The notes under the pieces: model-generated | Seen by the model: only the letters and a program-made list of their open reading frames with translations | What the model was told of the DNA's origin: nothing | Database searches by the model: none | Shown here: positions 1 to 10,270 of the stretch, piece by piece | How the letters are laid out: each line of letters opens with the position of its first letter | How positions within the stretch are numbered: the first letter of the stretch is position 1 | Origin: Azolla caroliniana | Lineage: Eukaryota > Polypodiophyta | Length of the DNA stretch: 64,000 bases | Assembly: GCA_043228905.1 (NCBI GenBank) | Contig: JBHGNT010000009.1 | Coordinates: 4,464,001 to 4,528,000 of the forward strand | Direction: 5' to 3' | Translations under genes and position numbers: made by a program

Positions 1-327
1 AGAATTGTTTTTTGTCATCCTCCGAGAGAATTTGAAACCGCACCCAAGCAACCAAAGAGATAGCTGGTCTTGAGTCCATTTTTCCCCATGATAAATGCGG
101 TCTGATTCCTAAAACCAACCAGAGCTATTAGTAAACAAAGGATTCCATAACAACAGTTGCCTTAAAAATTGGGCTTCTGTCGTTGGCAGTTGAAATAGGA
201 GAGCCTCTCTAATGTCCTTCCATGCCCTCACAATACCTATAAAGAATCTCATAGAACCAACATTATGAGCCTTAATTGGAAATTCAAAGTTAAACAACCA
301 TCGAAAACTATCTTGCCATTGTCCTCC
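1..327 (-). pseudogene. LINE L-A, C-terminal ORF2 fragment
   Basis: The minus strand reads as the late C-terminal part of a plant L1-type LINE ORF2, with a Trp-rich stretch including IREALLFQLP and LLLWNPLF. It stops at 327, where copia C1 begins, and resumes at 10271 after the 5-bp duplication cctcc. The left end runs off the window. Several stops show it is dead. I infer the family from similarity in style to the region downstream of reverse transcriptase in plant LINEs; the exact clade is unknown. Confidence 0.6.
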
Positions 328-821
328 TGTAAAAGAATAAGTTGTGCGGAAGCGTATGCAAAACACAGAGTACACAGTTTGGAGGAATAAGACAATTCGG
401 TAAAACACAAAAAACGCAGAGATGGAGATGGAGAGGGAGAGAGAGAGCAGACAACAAAAAAGCTCAGATTCAAAAATAATGACACCTTGTTCTGTACATA
501 CTTCGTGCCCGGTGAGCACCTTATATACAAGCCCTGAAAATCGGGCTGACACAAGTACTGACAGTACTTGACACTCATAAATGAGCCGCCACACTCACTC
601 CCAAAATTATTCCTTTCAAGGAATATCTTTCCAACGGCCTTTCGGTTTACGCACCGATACGGCTAGGTAGTGCGTACTAACTTACGCGTCCAGTTTACGC
701 GCTGGGTTACGCTGTCGTAGTGTATTTCGTACACTATGTGAAAAAGTAAAAATAATATAACCGATTTAATTACATATAAATAAATAAAATAATATATCAA
801 GATATTTATCACGTGCATAGG

Positions 822-882
822 GCAAGATTTGAACCTTGTACCTCCACGTAGCCAAACTTCAACTTTACCATTATGCTACCTT
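822..882 (-). other. Antisense tRNA-like sequence in the G1 left LTR
   Basis: Read on the minus strand, the A box is TAGCATAATGG, a full match to TRGYNNARNGG, at 868-878. The B box GTTCAAATC is at 826-834. The gap between them is that of a real tRNA. The arms are degenerate, so this is a tRNA-like promoter unit and not a functional tRNA gene. Confidence 0.75.
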
Positions 883-1150
883 ATCTTTAGTGTTCTATAA
901 ATAGATTTAATAACTATAAGTGCTTTATTTGCGCCTACCTTTATTAAAAGGTAAATCATGCATTTTTAGAGTGCGTGAATATTTTATAGAAAAACGCAAG
1001 CAACTAAAAAGTGACTCATGCACATCTAGCGTGCATGAGCACTATATTTAGCAAATAAAAGCAAGGATTAGAAAAGCATCACATGCACATTTAGTGTGCA
1101 TGAACATATTAGAAAAAAAGCATGTAGCTATGCTTAGTCTCTCCCATCAC

Positions 1151-1159
1151 TATATAAGG
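1151..1159 (+). promoter_or_regulatory. TATA box of the G1 left LTR
   Basis: TATATAAGG follows the two CATGCAC palindromes and precedes the U5 region. Its place matches the TATAAAAG boxes of the G3, G4 and G5 LTRs. It is repeated at 3825-3833. Confidence 0.6.
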
Positions 1160-1438
1160 ATGGGGAGCACATTGTAGTTTTTGTTGATTATTTTTATATA
1201 ATGATCAATCAATCTAAAATATTCGTGGGATTCACGAATTTGCTAAAATAATTCTCTCTTACTACCTAAATATTGACTAAATATACTAAACTCGTGGGAT
1301 TCACGAGATTCTTATCTTATAACTCTTTATACGTATTCTTTACTAGCCTTATTTGTATTTTTCTTTCTCCTAGTCCAAAACCTCGGCGGTTCCCACCCGA
1401 CTCACGCAACGATCCGAAGCCGAAAGGCACGACACAGT

Positions 1439-1456
1439 TGGTGAACCCGACGTGAA
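1439..1456 (+). other. Primer binding site of G1 (tRNA-Trp type)
   Basis: TGGTGAACCCGACGTGAA begins 4 nt after the LTR end. From memory of plant nuclear tRNA-Trp (3' end ...CACGTCGGGTTCA plus CCA), it is complementary over 18 nt. The same site is found in G4 and, with one change, in G5. Confidence 0.75.
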
Positions 1457-1472
1457 GGCGGGTGGCAAGGAG

Positions 1473-3434
1473 ATGGAGAATCAACAAGAGGCGATGAACA
1501 TGATGATGATGATGTTCGAGAGAATGCTACAAGAACAACGCAAGATGTTGGAGATCACGACAGTAGTACAACGACTCGTGCAACAGAACGGGCAATTCAA
1601 TGGAAAGGACGTGTCACGCTATCTACGTGACTACAAGGCGGAGATGATACGATGTGGGATACCAGAAGGATTGCAAGTGACATCCTTCAATCGGGTGGCC
1701 ACGGATGAGCTACAAGAGAGAATCCACAAGATACGGCAACAAAACTCGACATGGGGATCATTCGAAGAAGCTTTACGAGAGTCATATGATTACAAGAGAT
1801 CGAAGGGACAAGATCGGCGAGAATTCGACGAATGGGTGGCATCGGAGAAGACCCACCAAAGTGCAACACAAGCATTCCTAGAGTTCGAGCATCGTTTTGC
1901 TCGACTCTCGGAGCGAGAACAACGATTGGTGGGGGAGGATAAAGTCCTAATGTTCGTAAAATCGATCGATCGAAAAGAAAGGATGGACATCGGGATCGAA
2001 CTCGAAGACGATGACGGTACGAATGGTCTTACCGAAAATTGGGCTGAAGTCCAAAGGGTATGCCGGAGACATGATGAGAGGAAGATGAGAATCTTGTCAA
2101 CGACATGGCCGATGAAGGATGGTCGATTGAAGACAAACGATGGAGCCGATATGAAGGCCGAAATACAACATGATGGTGCGACGGAAGAGGGTGTAAAACA
2201 AGCTACCCTCTTGTCTTGCGAAAGAACAACGACGAAGGATAAGGCCGATAACCCAAGTGTAGAAGAAGATTTCAGAATACAAGTGTCCGAAACATCGGGT
2301 GAAAAAGGGGTAAGCATAATTGATGCAGTGAAAGAGAGCAAAGAGGACTTGATTGAGGAGATCGCCACGAAAGATGACATCGAATCAAAGGTGGCTATGG
2401 ACGAATCAACGACGGATGGCCATATCGAGACTTCCCCACCACTGATTCTAGAGACTCCGGCGGTTGCGTTCGAAAGGCAACGTGAGACCGAAGAGACGGA
2501 AGGTGGCGGAGAGAAAACAAAGGTCGAAGTCGATGCATACAACGCAGAGATAGCCGAGAATATGGCTATGGGTGAAACAATGGAGGATGATAATACCGAG
2601 GATTCCTACCCACTAATTCTAGAGACTTCGGCAGTTGTGTCCGAGAACCAACGTGAGACCGGAGAGACGGGAGGTGGCAGCAAGAAAGGTAAAGTCGGAA
2701 GCCAGTTTGGATGGAAGGTGATCCGGACGGGATTCCGACCCAAAAGAAAGCCGAACCGGGCGAATGAGGATTCGACCGAAAGACGACCCGAAAGAAAGCC
2801 GACCCGAAAAGGGGTCGACTCGGTCAAAACCGATCGACTGAGTCTGACTTGGCCGAACGCGAATATGGATGGGAGCCGACCTAGCCGAAAGCCGATCGGA
2901 CGAGACCAATCCGGAAAGAAGCTAATCCGACTCAACCGGAGGTTGGACCGGTCGAGACTGGTGAAAACGAGGAAAAGAAAGCCAACCGAAACCAAAACCG
3001 ATAGATCGAAACCGGGCCGGAAGGAGACCGACTCAATCGAAACCGAACAACCGATTCCGATTCGGCCGAATACGAATCCGATCGGAAGCCGATCAAACCG
3101 AAAGTTGATCGGACGAGAGCGATCCGGAAAAAAGTCAAGGTTGATGAAGACAAGAAAGAGGCCAGTAAAAGACACTACCACAAATGACAAGGGCCAAGAA
3201 TATGACGAGAGAGAACAAAGAATATGGTGGATCGGATGGCGACAATGGTTCGGGTGGAAAGAATGGGTCTACTCAAAATGGAGAGACAAAGTTGACATAG
3301 CGGGACAAACAGAGAATGAAGGGGAGACAACGAGCATCGGCAACTTCGGCACATACCGGAGGATGTGCGGGTTCGGAGGGGGCGAGTGTCGTAGTGTATT
3401 TCGTACACTATGTGAAAAAGTAAAAATAATATAA
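1473..3434 (+). CDS. Gag-like protein of G1 (653 aa)
   Basis: I use the first ATG in frame; the frame is open from 1452. The N-terminal half resembles the Gag proteins of G4 and G5, including the stretch EDKVLMFVKSIDR. The middle is acidic and repeats a unit built around LETxAV followed by QRETxETxGG. The next section is strongly basic, with many RPKRKP/SGKK-type runs, which would suit RNA binding. A tryptophan-rich block of seven Trp in 21 residues lies at 3217-3279. The ORF runs 48 bp into the right LTR. No zinc knuckle, protease or RT is visible. The role as a capsid/nucleocapsid protein is inferred from position and likeness to G4. Confidence 0.72.
   Translation: MENQQEAMNMMMMMFERMLQEQRKMLEITTVVQRLVQQNGQFNGKDVSRYLRDYKAEMIRCGIPEGLQVTSFNRVATDELQERIHKIRQQNSTWGSFEEALRESYDYKRSKGQDRREFDEWVASEKTHQSATQAFLEFEHRFARLSEREQRLVGEDKVLMFVKSIDRKERMDIGIELEDDDGTNGLTENWAEVQRVCRRHDERKMRILSTTWPMKDGRLKTNDGADMKAEIQHDGATEEGVKQATLLSCERTTTKDKADNPSVEEDFRIQVSETSGEKGVSIIDAVKESKEDLIEEIATKDDIESKVAMDESTTDGHIETSPPLILETPAVAFERQRETEETEGGGEKTKVEVDAYNAEIAENMAMGETMEDDNTEDSYPLILETSAVVSENQRETGETGGGSKKGKVGSQFGWKVIRTGFRPKRKPNRANEDSTERRPERKPTRKGVDSVKTDRLSLTWPNANMDGSRPSRKPIGRDQSGKKLIRLNRRLDRSRLVKTRKRKPTETKTDRSKPGRKETDSIETEQPIPIRPNTNPIGSRSNRKLIGRERSGKKSRLMKTRKRPVKDTTTNDKGQEYDEREQRIWWIGWRQWFGWKEWVYSKWRDKVDIAGQTENEGETTSIGNFGTYRRMCGFGGGECRSVFRTLCEKVKII
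3349..3368 (+). other. Hairpin before the polypurine tract of G1
   Basis: GCACAT and ATGTGC pair across the 8-nt loop ACCGGAGG. The purine tract (about 3374-3386) follows and abuts the right LTR. G4 and G5 have the same loop at the same place; G4 has a paired A-T to G-C change in the stem. Confidence 0.7.
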
Positions 3435-4108
3435 CCGATTTAATTACATATAAATAAATAAAATAATATATCAAGATATTTATCACGTGCATAGGGCAAG
3501 ATTTGAACCTTGTACCTCCACGTAGCCAAACTTCAACTTTACCATTATGCTACCTTATCTTTAGTGTTCTATAAATAGATTTAATAACTATAAGTGCTTT
3601 ATTTGCGCCTACCTTTATTAAAAGGTAAATCATGCATTTTTAGAGTGCGTGAATATTTTATAGAAAAACGCAAGCAACTAAAAAGTGACTCATGCACATC
3701 TAGCGTGCATGAGCACTATATTTAGCAAATAAAAGCAAGGATTAGAAAAGCATCACATGCACATTTAGTGTGCATGAACATATTAGAAAAAAAGCATGTA
3801 GCTATGCTTAGTCTCTCCCATCACTATATAAGGATGGGGAGCACATTGTAGTTTTTGTTGATTATTTTTATATAATGATCAATCAATCTAAAATATTCGT
3901 GGGATTCACGAATTTGCTAAAATAATTCTCTCTTACTACCTAAATATTGACTAAATATACTAAACTCGTGGGATTCACGAGATTCTTATCTTATAACTCT
4001 TTATACGTATTCTTTACTAGCCTTATTTGTATTTTTCTTTCTCCTAGTCCAAAACCTCGGCGGTTCCCACCCGACTCACGCAACGATCCGAAGCCGAAAG
4101 GCACGACA
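3387..4108 (+). repeat. Right LTR of G1 (722 bp)
   Basis: It starts TGTCGTAGTG and ends GGCACGACA. I saw no difference from the left LTR at an offset of 2674. Confidence 0.9.
3496..3556 (-). other. Antisense tRNA-like sequence in the G1 right LTR
   Basis: This is the same A and B boxes as at 822-882, shifted by 2674. Confidence 0.75.
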
Positions 4109-4141
4109 ACGCGCCATATTACGCACCCAATGTTGAGCTTG

Positions 4142-6300
4142 TCACTCAACACTCCCCCTCAAGCTCAACTTGAGGTTCCTCCTGCTCTTCCGGATCTACA
4201 CTCCGGTCCCTTCTGGCTTTACGCCTCGCTCGTCCTCCTCAACCTGTTTGATTCCGCGTGCTTCAACCTTTTCGGTCGACTTGTCTGCTCGTTCGGGCTT
4301 CTCAGCTCCCTTGCTGTCGCGGTGTCGATCCGTCCTTCACTGCTCTTTTCTCCGCATGGCCTTCAATTGATTCGGAGTATCCAAATCGAACATTCCGATT
4401 GAATCTAACGCTTCCGATTCAATTCCGCTCTCATCCGAATTGGTTGTCTCTAATTCGTCTTCTATCTTTAGGCCTTTGACCACATCAAACCACGTCTTGG
4501 TCTTGGCCTTTACGCCCTTCTTGGTTGTATCTCCCCCTGATTTGGTTGTCCTCGGCTCTTCCCTACGATTGCGGCCCTTGCTTTCTTCTCCGGCTTCTTC
4601 AACCGGTCCGAAATCGAATCCTTCATCCGATTCGTCATCACGGTCACTTCCGCCGTGATGAACACCTCCGCTCCTTTCATGCTCTTGCTCCTGTTCGTCT
4701 TCCTTTCTCCCCCTCAAGTTTGACGTGTCGAGGTAACACAACCCAAGCTCACCCGAGAAATGTCGTAACTTGTAGAGACCAAGAGGCTTGGTGAAGATGT
4801 CGGCAACCTGCCGATCAGTCGAAACATGCACTAGTTCGACTTCACCTGAAAGGACCCGCTCGCGGACAAAATGGTAATGCACCTCAATGTGCTTGGTCTG
4901 GGCATGGAAAACGGGGTTCTTCGCAAGGTGGATACTATTGAGGTTGTCACAAAGGATCGTCGTCGGATCAGACACCTCTACCTGCAGATCCCGTAATAGC
5001 CGTTTCAGCCAAATGACTTCGCACGTAGCAACAGTCGCCCCTCGATATTCGGCCTCCGTGCTCGACAGTGCTACTGTCGGCTGCTTTTTGCTGCTCCACG
5101 CGATCGCCACACTTCCTAATGAGAATACGTATCCAGATGTGGATCGACGATCGTGGGCATTTCCGGCCCAATCAACATTCGTGTAGCCGACTAAATGTTC
5201 AGCTACGCCTGCTCAATATAGCAACGCCATGTCCTTCGTGCCGCATACATATCGCAATATCCGTTGCGCGCACTGGAAGTGTTCGGCCATAAGCTGCGAC
5301 ATGAATTGACTGATCATGCCAACCGGGTAACTGATGTCCGACTGAGTAATAGTCAAATAGATGAGGCTTCTGACAATCTGTCGGAACCGTGTCAGGTTGC
5401 ATGCCTTTCCCGAATCTTGACGAAGCTTTACTTTTCTATCCAGAGGGGTCGAGATGGGCTTACAGTTTGCCATCCCGAACTTGAAGAGCATATTCAGCGC
5501 GTAATGACGTTGGCTGATCAATATGCCTTCGAGGGTACGGATCACTTCGATCTCGAGGAAGTAATGAAGGTCTCCGAGATCCTTCATTTCAAACGATGCC
5601 ACAAACTGAGACTTCACGTGACAGATTTCGTCAAGGTTGGCACCGGCGATGACTAAATCATCCACGTACAAGAGCAGGCTGACCGGTCCATATTGACCTT
5701 GCCGAACAAATAGAGAAGAGTCTGATTTCGACGGCACAAACCCCATCCTACGCAACTGTTGCGTAATCTTTGCGTTCCAAGTGCGCGGGGCTTGCTTTAG
5801 TCCATATAAGGATTTCTTCAATCGGCAAACTGCCGAGGTGTTTTGTTCGGATAGAAATCCGGGGGGCTGTACCATGTATACCTACTCCTCAAGATCACCT
5901 TGCCGGAACGCGTTCTTTACATCCATTTCATGTAAGTGCCACCCCTTTGCCGTTGCTATGGCTAGTAGGACTCGCACGGTAGTCATCTTCGTGACAAGCG
6001 CGAAGGTCTCGTCATAGTCCACGTCATGCTTTTGCGCGTAGCCTTTCACTACCAACCTGGCCTTGTATCAGTTGACTGAGCCATCGGTGTTGTATTTCAC
6101 CTTATACACTCATCTGCATCCGATTGGCTTTACACCCTTTGGTGCGTCAACTAGGTCCTAGGTTTCATTCTTCGATAATGCGCGCATCTCTTCCTCCATT
6201 GCGGCACGCCAGTTCGCATCTTTTGCCGCATCTGCGTAGCTCTCCAGCTCACGCACTTCCGCCACTCGCGTCATGTACGCGTAATGGTGCGCCATGTACT
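4142..6300 (-). pseudogene. Copia C1 RT, RNase H and C-terminal extension, broken
   Basis: On the minus strand the copia RT runs from about 6300 (NEYMAHHYAYMT) through MDVKNAF, YGLKQAPRTWN and the active-site YVDD to RNase H at about 5110-4720 ([23 protein letters not shown]-type box read as [17 protein letters not shown]). In-frame stops replace several Trp and Arg codons in the first part. After RNase H an extension follows with [12 protein letters not shown] and WFDVVKGLK. It is interrupted by stops, then ends in PQVELEGEC on the polypurine tract with the stop codon in the LTR at 4146-4148. It is non-functional. C2 and C4 share the layout. Confidence 0.85.
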
Positions 6301-6302
6301 CA

Positions 6303-7991
6303 TTATACCCATATCTCTTTACGGGGTTCTTGAGGCGAGTAGCGTAATTCGTAATTACCCGATTTCACGAGCTTTTCGGCTACTGTCGACCTCTTCAGGG
6401 GATGTTCCTTTTTAGTTTGCCCGTAGTCAAACTCACTCCGATCTGACTCGGTGCTGCCGAAGTCATAATCCGACATTTTCTTCTTGCCTTTTTCCTTGCG
6501 CGTAAGCCGTCTCCTCGGCTTCCTGCGCGGGGAGTGCACGCCGAGTCTCCACTACTTGCCGTCTCATCATCTAGTTGGCCATCACGGCTCAACCCCTCAT
6601 TCGGCCCGCTTAGCTGAAATGAGATCAGACTCTCTCATAGCTCCAACGTCCTCATCATGCGGAGGCATTACAGACTCGCTGATTTCTTCTTCAGAAATCA
6701 GAATGGAGTCATGAGGTTCTGAGGGAGAAGGCAGGTACCACGAAGCGGACTCGTCGAACACAACGTCGTGGCTTACGCGTACTTCCTTTGTTCGAGGGTC
6801 ATAACACTTATACCCATTTTGCTCATTTGAATAGCCGACCAAGATACATTTCTCAGCTTTAGCATCTAGTTTCCTCCTTTTCTCCTTCAGCATGTGCACA
6901 TACGCGATGTTGCCGAAAATCCTCAAGTGTGCCAAGTTCGGCTTCTTCCCGAAATACAACTCATGTGGTGACACTCCTCCATTAGTAGAAGTCCGATTCT
7001 GCAGGTAGACAGCCGTCTTCACGGCTTCAGCCCAATAGAATTTTGGCATATGCTTCTCTTCAAGCATTGCCCTGGCCACTTCTTCGATTGTTCGATTCTT
7101 CCGCTCGGCTACGTCGTTCTGCTCCGGCGTATATCTACACGAGAATTCATGTTGAATTCCCTCCTTCTGTAGATAACTTGTGAACTAGTCGGAGAAGTAC
7201 TCCTTCCCGCCATCGGACCGTAGGCATTTGATCTTACACCCCATTTCCCTTTCCGCAAGGCTCTTCACCTTCAGGAAACATGCGAAGACTTCGCTCTTCT
7301 TCGCAATTGTGCATACCCACGTGTGCCGAGTGAAGTCATCGATGAAGGTTACAAAGTAACGGCTTCCACCGTGACTCACGTTCTGTGCCGGACCCAACAC
7401 ATCTGAATGGATCAAATCCAGCGGACTTCGTCTACGATTACGCTCATTGGGGAATGGAAGTCGGTGTTGTTTTCCCATCTGACAGGCTTCGCAGACTTGG
7501 CCACTTCGGCCACGAAATTTCGGCAACCCGAAAACAATGTTCTTCATGTGCATTTCACGAAGCCGTGGGAAATTTACGTGGCCGAACCGCTTGTGCTAGA
7601 GGTCAATATCCAATTCGACCTTTTGTCCTTTCGTGTACAACGCGGTTCCGAATTCATTAGTGTCGAGGATAAACATCCTCCCTTCGCGGCGTCCTTGCGC
7701 GATTACTTCGCCTTCCTCTTCTATGAAGCAACCGAGATGCGTGAATCGAACTTGCATTCCTTGGTCGACGATATGATCGACCGACACTAGGTTCTTCGTT
7801 ATTGTGGGGACGTGCAACACGTTCATGAGTTTCCCTTTCTGGCCTACGTGGCTGAGAGGAACTTTGCTGACATGTTCGATGGTATGCAGAGTGTCGTTTC
7901 CCGTTTTGACCACTCCTTGTGATTCCGGTTTCTCCAAGTACGAGAACCATTCCTCGTGACTCATCATATGATTTGACGCTCCGGAATCAAC
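6303..7991 (-). pseudogene. Copia C1 protease end, integrase and linker, broken
   Basis: The minus strand carries the end of the protease region (MMSHEEWFSYLEK), the GAG-preintegrase zone (CEACQMGKQHRLPF), integrase core parts (LIHSDVLGPAQ, YFVTFIDDFTRHTWV, KCLRSDGGKEYF) and the later WAEAVKTAVYLQNR. A linker with basic PRRKPRRRLTRKEKGKKK leads toward RT. Frames change at about 7100-7185 and 7553-7596, and stops occur, so no active enzyme remains. The order and motifs match the better preserved C4 copy at 49684-51109. Confidence 0.85.
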
Positions 7992-8006
7992 ATACCATAC
8001 CTCCCT

Positions 8007-8868
8007 TTATTTCGAGGTGTTCACGTCCATAGAATTGGCCTTATGCTTCATTACGAAGGTTGGGCCCAATTTGTTTTCAGCTCGATCCGGCTTTGTCCGA
8101 ATCGGCTTGCTTTTTCCAGCACTCGCTCTCCTTGTGGCCTTTCTTGCCACAGTACCAACAATCCGGCACGGTCTTCTCTTGTCGTCTTTTGGCGCCGCCA
8201 TGACTCCCCCTGCTTGCGGAGGGCATCTCGATTATGCCGTACATTCTGCTCTTTTCAGCTGCCTCCATTGCGCGTCGATCCGCGTTGTCCACCATGACCA
8301 CGGGGCTTATTATCCTCCGTGTAAAGCATCTTGCCATCGGCGTGCGCACTCGTCGACGCACCTGCGTGGTTTTCTTCTACAAGCAACATTGAATGAAGCT
8401 CAAAAAACGAAGGCATAATCTCCCTCGTGCAGACTGCCATTCAGAAAGGTCCGAACTTTGACGCCAAGCCACCAAGACAAACCTACACCATTTCATCTTC
8501 CTCGACGTTCACGTTGACGGAGGCGAGAGAGTCGTAGATTTCTTTGATCTTGGTGGCATAATCAGCCACCGACATATCTCTTTGTCGTACATTGTTGAGC
8601 TCCTGTCTGAGCTGTAGCTTTCTTGTCGTTGTACTGGCGGCAAAAATCCTTTTGAGATTCGCCCATGCGTCCTTCAGCGTCTTGGTATCCCGAATATAGC
8701 TCAAAAGCTGACCGCTCACACAGGACACGAAGCAGTACAACACTCTGCTTGCCGCTTGTTCCCAAGCCGGATAGTCCTTGTGTGTCGAGTCAGGTGCCAC
8801 ATCGTTTGCTCCTTCCACATAACTCCAGTAGCCATGGCCGAGCAGGTACTGGTGCATCTTGTAAGAGA
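8007..8868 (-). pseudogene. Copia C1 gag, broken by solo LTR G2
   Basis: The minus strand reads HQYLLGHGYWSYVEGAND, then a helical Gag section (YATKIKEIYDSLASVNVNVEED), then a zinc knuckle CWYCGKKGHKESEC. The first residues of Gag (MDRG...) lie at 9681-9746 beyond the G2 insertion. Frameshifts near 8440-8480 break the frame. The domain is the copia Gag (UBN2 family type by likeness) that packages element RNA. Confidence 0.8.
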
Positions 8869-8910
8869 TGTCATGAAGACATACATCTTGGCTTATCATG
8901 ACATTCATCT

Positions 8911-8985
8911 TGGCGAACCAGGAATCGAACCCATAACCTCTTGGTTTACATATTGTACTTTAACCATTGTAATAACATATGTGAG
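8911..8985 (-). other. Antisense tRNA-like sequence in G2
   Basis: On the minus strand the B box GGTTCGATTCC is a full match, at about 8921-8931. The A-box region (CAATGGTTAAAG at about 8962-8973) is weaker. A partial second copy, starting inside the B box, lies at 9181-9243. Confidence 0.55.
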
Positions 8986-9044
8986 ATGTAATCATAATAA
9001 TTATATGTTTAGTTATTACGAGATATTTAGAACATTCTAGATTA

Positions 9045-9154
9045 TTCTAGAATGTTCTTGAATATTTCATGATTATATTTATTATTATTATTATTCATAA
9101 ATATCTAAAATATTCTAGAACATTCTAGAATACTCCATAAGGGCCTATAAATAA
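9045..9154 (+). promoter_or_regulatory. Heat-shock elements and TATA box, first G2 copy
   Basis: Two clusters each give four perfect alternating TTC/GAA modules at 2-nt spacing: 9045-9062 (TTCTAGAATGTTCTTGAA) and 9113-9130 (TTCTAGAACATTCTAGAA). The TATA box TATAAATAA lies at 9146-9154. Repeats of nTTCnnGAAn are the known binding site of heat-shock factors. Confidence 0.72.
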
Positions 9155-9302
9155 GAGTCCATACACTCATCACAACTCATAATCGAACCCATAACCTCTT
9201 GGTTTACATATTGTACTTTAACCATTGTAATAACATATGTGAGATGTAATCATAATAATTATATGTTTAGTTATTACGAGATATTTAGAACATTCTAGAT
9301 TA

Positions 9303-9412
9303 TTCTAGAATGTTCTTGAATATTTCATGATTATATTTATTATTATTATTATTCATAAATATCTAAAATATTCTAGAACATTCTAGAATACTCCATAAGG
9401 GCCTATAAATAA
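9303..9412 (+). promoter_or_regulatory. Heat-shock elements and TATA box, second G2 copy
   Basis: This is the same arrangement shifted by 258: clusters at 9303-9320 and 9371-9388, TATA at 9404-9412. Confidence 0.72.
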
Positions 9413-9850
9413 GAGTCCATACACTCATCACAACTCATTCGGTTCAACACCAGTCTTTAGCCCTTAGCCTACTCCTTGTAATCTTCTTTCTCATAATATA
9501 ATCTCATTCCCATTTCTTATCTCTCACTTATACTTTTCTCTCTTTCGCACTCTCTCCCTTTTTCACTCTCTTTTGCTATCACTATCGCTATCTCTACCGC
9601 TCTCGCCATCTCTATCGTTATCGTTATCTCTATCGCCATCGCTCTCTCTCTGCTTCCTACTCAAGAGTCACGACAAGAGACCAATATGCGTAGTTGCTTC
9701 TGTCAAGCTTTTCCATCGGAAGTGAGCTTCCCATTCCTCTGTCCATAGTACAGTCTTTTTCTTCTCCGAAGGCGAACAACTTCAACTCTGTTTCGTCACA
9801 AACTTTTCTTGTCGGCTGCAGAGGACTTCAACCCTCGCATTGTAATACCA

Positions 9851-10270
9851 TGTAAAAGAATACGTTGTGCGGAAGTGTATACGAAACACAGAGTACACAA
9901 TTCGGAGGAATAAGACAGTTCGGTAAAACACAGAAAACGCAGAGATGGAGATGGAGAGGGAGAGAGAGAGCAGACAACAAAAAAGCTCAGATTCAAAAAT
10001 AATGACACCTTGTTCTGTACATACTTCGTGCTCGGTGAGCACCTTATGTACAAGCCTTGAAAATCGGGCTGACACAAGTACTGACAGTACTTGACACTCA
10101 TAAATGAGCCGCTACACTCACTCCCAAAATTATTCCTTTCAAGGAATATCGAATGGCCTTTTAGTTTACGCACCGATATGACCAGGTAGTGCGTACTAAC
10201 TTATGCGTCCAGTTTACGCATTGGGTTACGCGCCATATTATGCACCCAATGTTGAGCTTGTCACTCAACA
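9851..10270 (-). repeat. 5' LTR of copia C1 (420 bp)
   Basis: It starts TGTAAAAGAAT and ends CTCAACA, and matches the split 3' LTR. A GA tract lies near 9945-9970. The adjoining primer site (minus TGGTATTACAATGC) is a decayed initiator-Met site. Confidence 0.9.

Larger units (their letters stand above)
713..1434 (+). repeat. Left LTR of G1 (722 bp)
   Basis: It starts TGTCGTAGTG and ends GGCACGACA. Visible parts, in order: a 7-bp palindrome at the start (TAGTGTA...TACACTA); an antisense tRNA-like sequence at 822-882; two CATGCAC palindromes at 1015-1039 and 1082-1102; a TATA box at 1151-1159; and a short hairpin with loop TCGGC at 1379-1391. It matches 3387-4108 throughout. Confidence 0.9.
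713..4108 (+). mobile_element. G1, gag-only LTR retrotransposon (non-autonomous)
   Basis: Two LTRs of 722 bp (713-1434 and 3387-4108) enclose a 1.95-kb interior that carries one large ORF and no protease, RT or integrase. I saw no difference between the LTRs by eye, so the insertion is recent. A tRNA-Trp-type primer site follows the left LTR and a purine tract precedes the right one. It inserted into the C1 LTR with a 4-bp duplication, acgc. Its Gag resembles those of G4 and G5, so I infer it depends on a G4-like partner for enzymes. Non-autonomous elements that keep only gag are known in plants as TR-GAG elements. Confidence 0.88.
328..4151 (-). repeat. 3' LTR of copia C1, interrupted by G1
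   Basis: Positions 328-712 and 4109-4151 together match the intact LTR at 9851-10270 (TGTAAAAGAAT start, CTCAACA end). The interruption is element G1 (713-4108), flanked by a 4-bp duplication acgc at 709-712 and 4109-4112. A GA-rich tract lies near 420-450. Confidence 0.9.
8923..9438. repeat. Perfect 258-bp tandem duplication in G2
   Basis: 8923-9180 and 9181-9438 appear identical base for base when read side by side. Each unit holds part of the tRNA-like sequence, two heat-shock clusters and one TATA box. Confidence 0.93.
8869..9675 (+). mobile_element. G2 solo LTR (807 bp) with a tandem duplication
   Basis: It starts TGTCATGAAGA and ends GTCACGACA, and is flanked by agaga at 8864-8868 and 9676-9680. 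It has no interior, so it is a solo LTR left by recombination. It contains an antisense tRNA-like sequence, a 258-bp duplicated segment with heat-shock elements and a TATA box, and a pyrimidine-rich U5 with many CTAT/CGCTATC repeats (about 9530-9655). It lies in the C1 gag. Confidence 0.85.
328..10270 (-). mobile_element. Copia element C1, degraded, hosting two nested LTR insertions
   Basis: This is a Ty1/copia element read on the minus strand. Its 5' LTR is 9851-10270 and its 3' LTR is 328-4151, the latter split by G1. The 5-bp target duplication cctcc lies at 323-327 and 10271-10275. The order gag, protease, integrase, RT, RNase H identifies copia. The primer site next to the 5' LTR has decayed from the initiator-Met form. 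Frames are broken by many stops, so it is an old non-functional copy. It sits inside LINE L-A. Confidence 0.9.

Noticed and set aside
822-882. Functional tRNA gene in LTRs
   Set aside because: A and B boxes fit, but acceptor and T stems do not pair well in any family, and a clear anticodon loop could not be placed. I call them tRNA-like only.
1273-1455. Short ORF repeated at 3947 within both G1 LTRs
   Set aside because: Lies over the LTR leader and is present twice only because the LTR is. No similarity to known small proteins.
1790-2542. 250-codon antisense ORF opposite G1 gag
   Set aside because: Shadow of the gag reading frame, Ser-rich, no domain.
2606-3190. Long antisense ORF (194 codons) opposite G1 gag
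   Set aside because: It mirrors the basic repeat-rich gag region; its Arg/Ser/Phe-rich composition is what the other strand of such DNA gives. No motif.
8923-9438. CRISPR-like or satellite array
   Set aside because: Only two copies of 258 bp, inside an LTR with its own target duplication; a simple tandem duplication.
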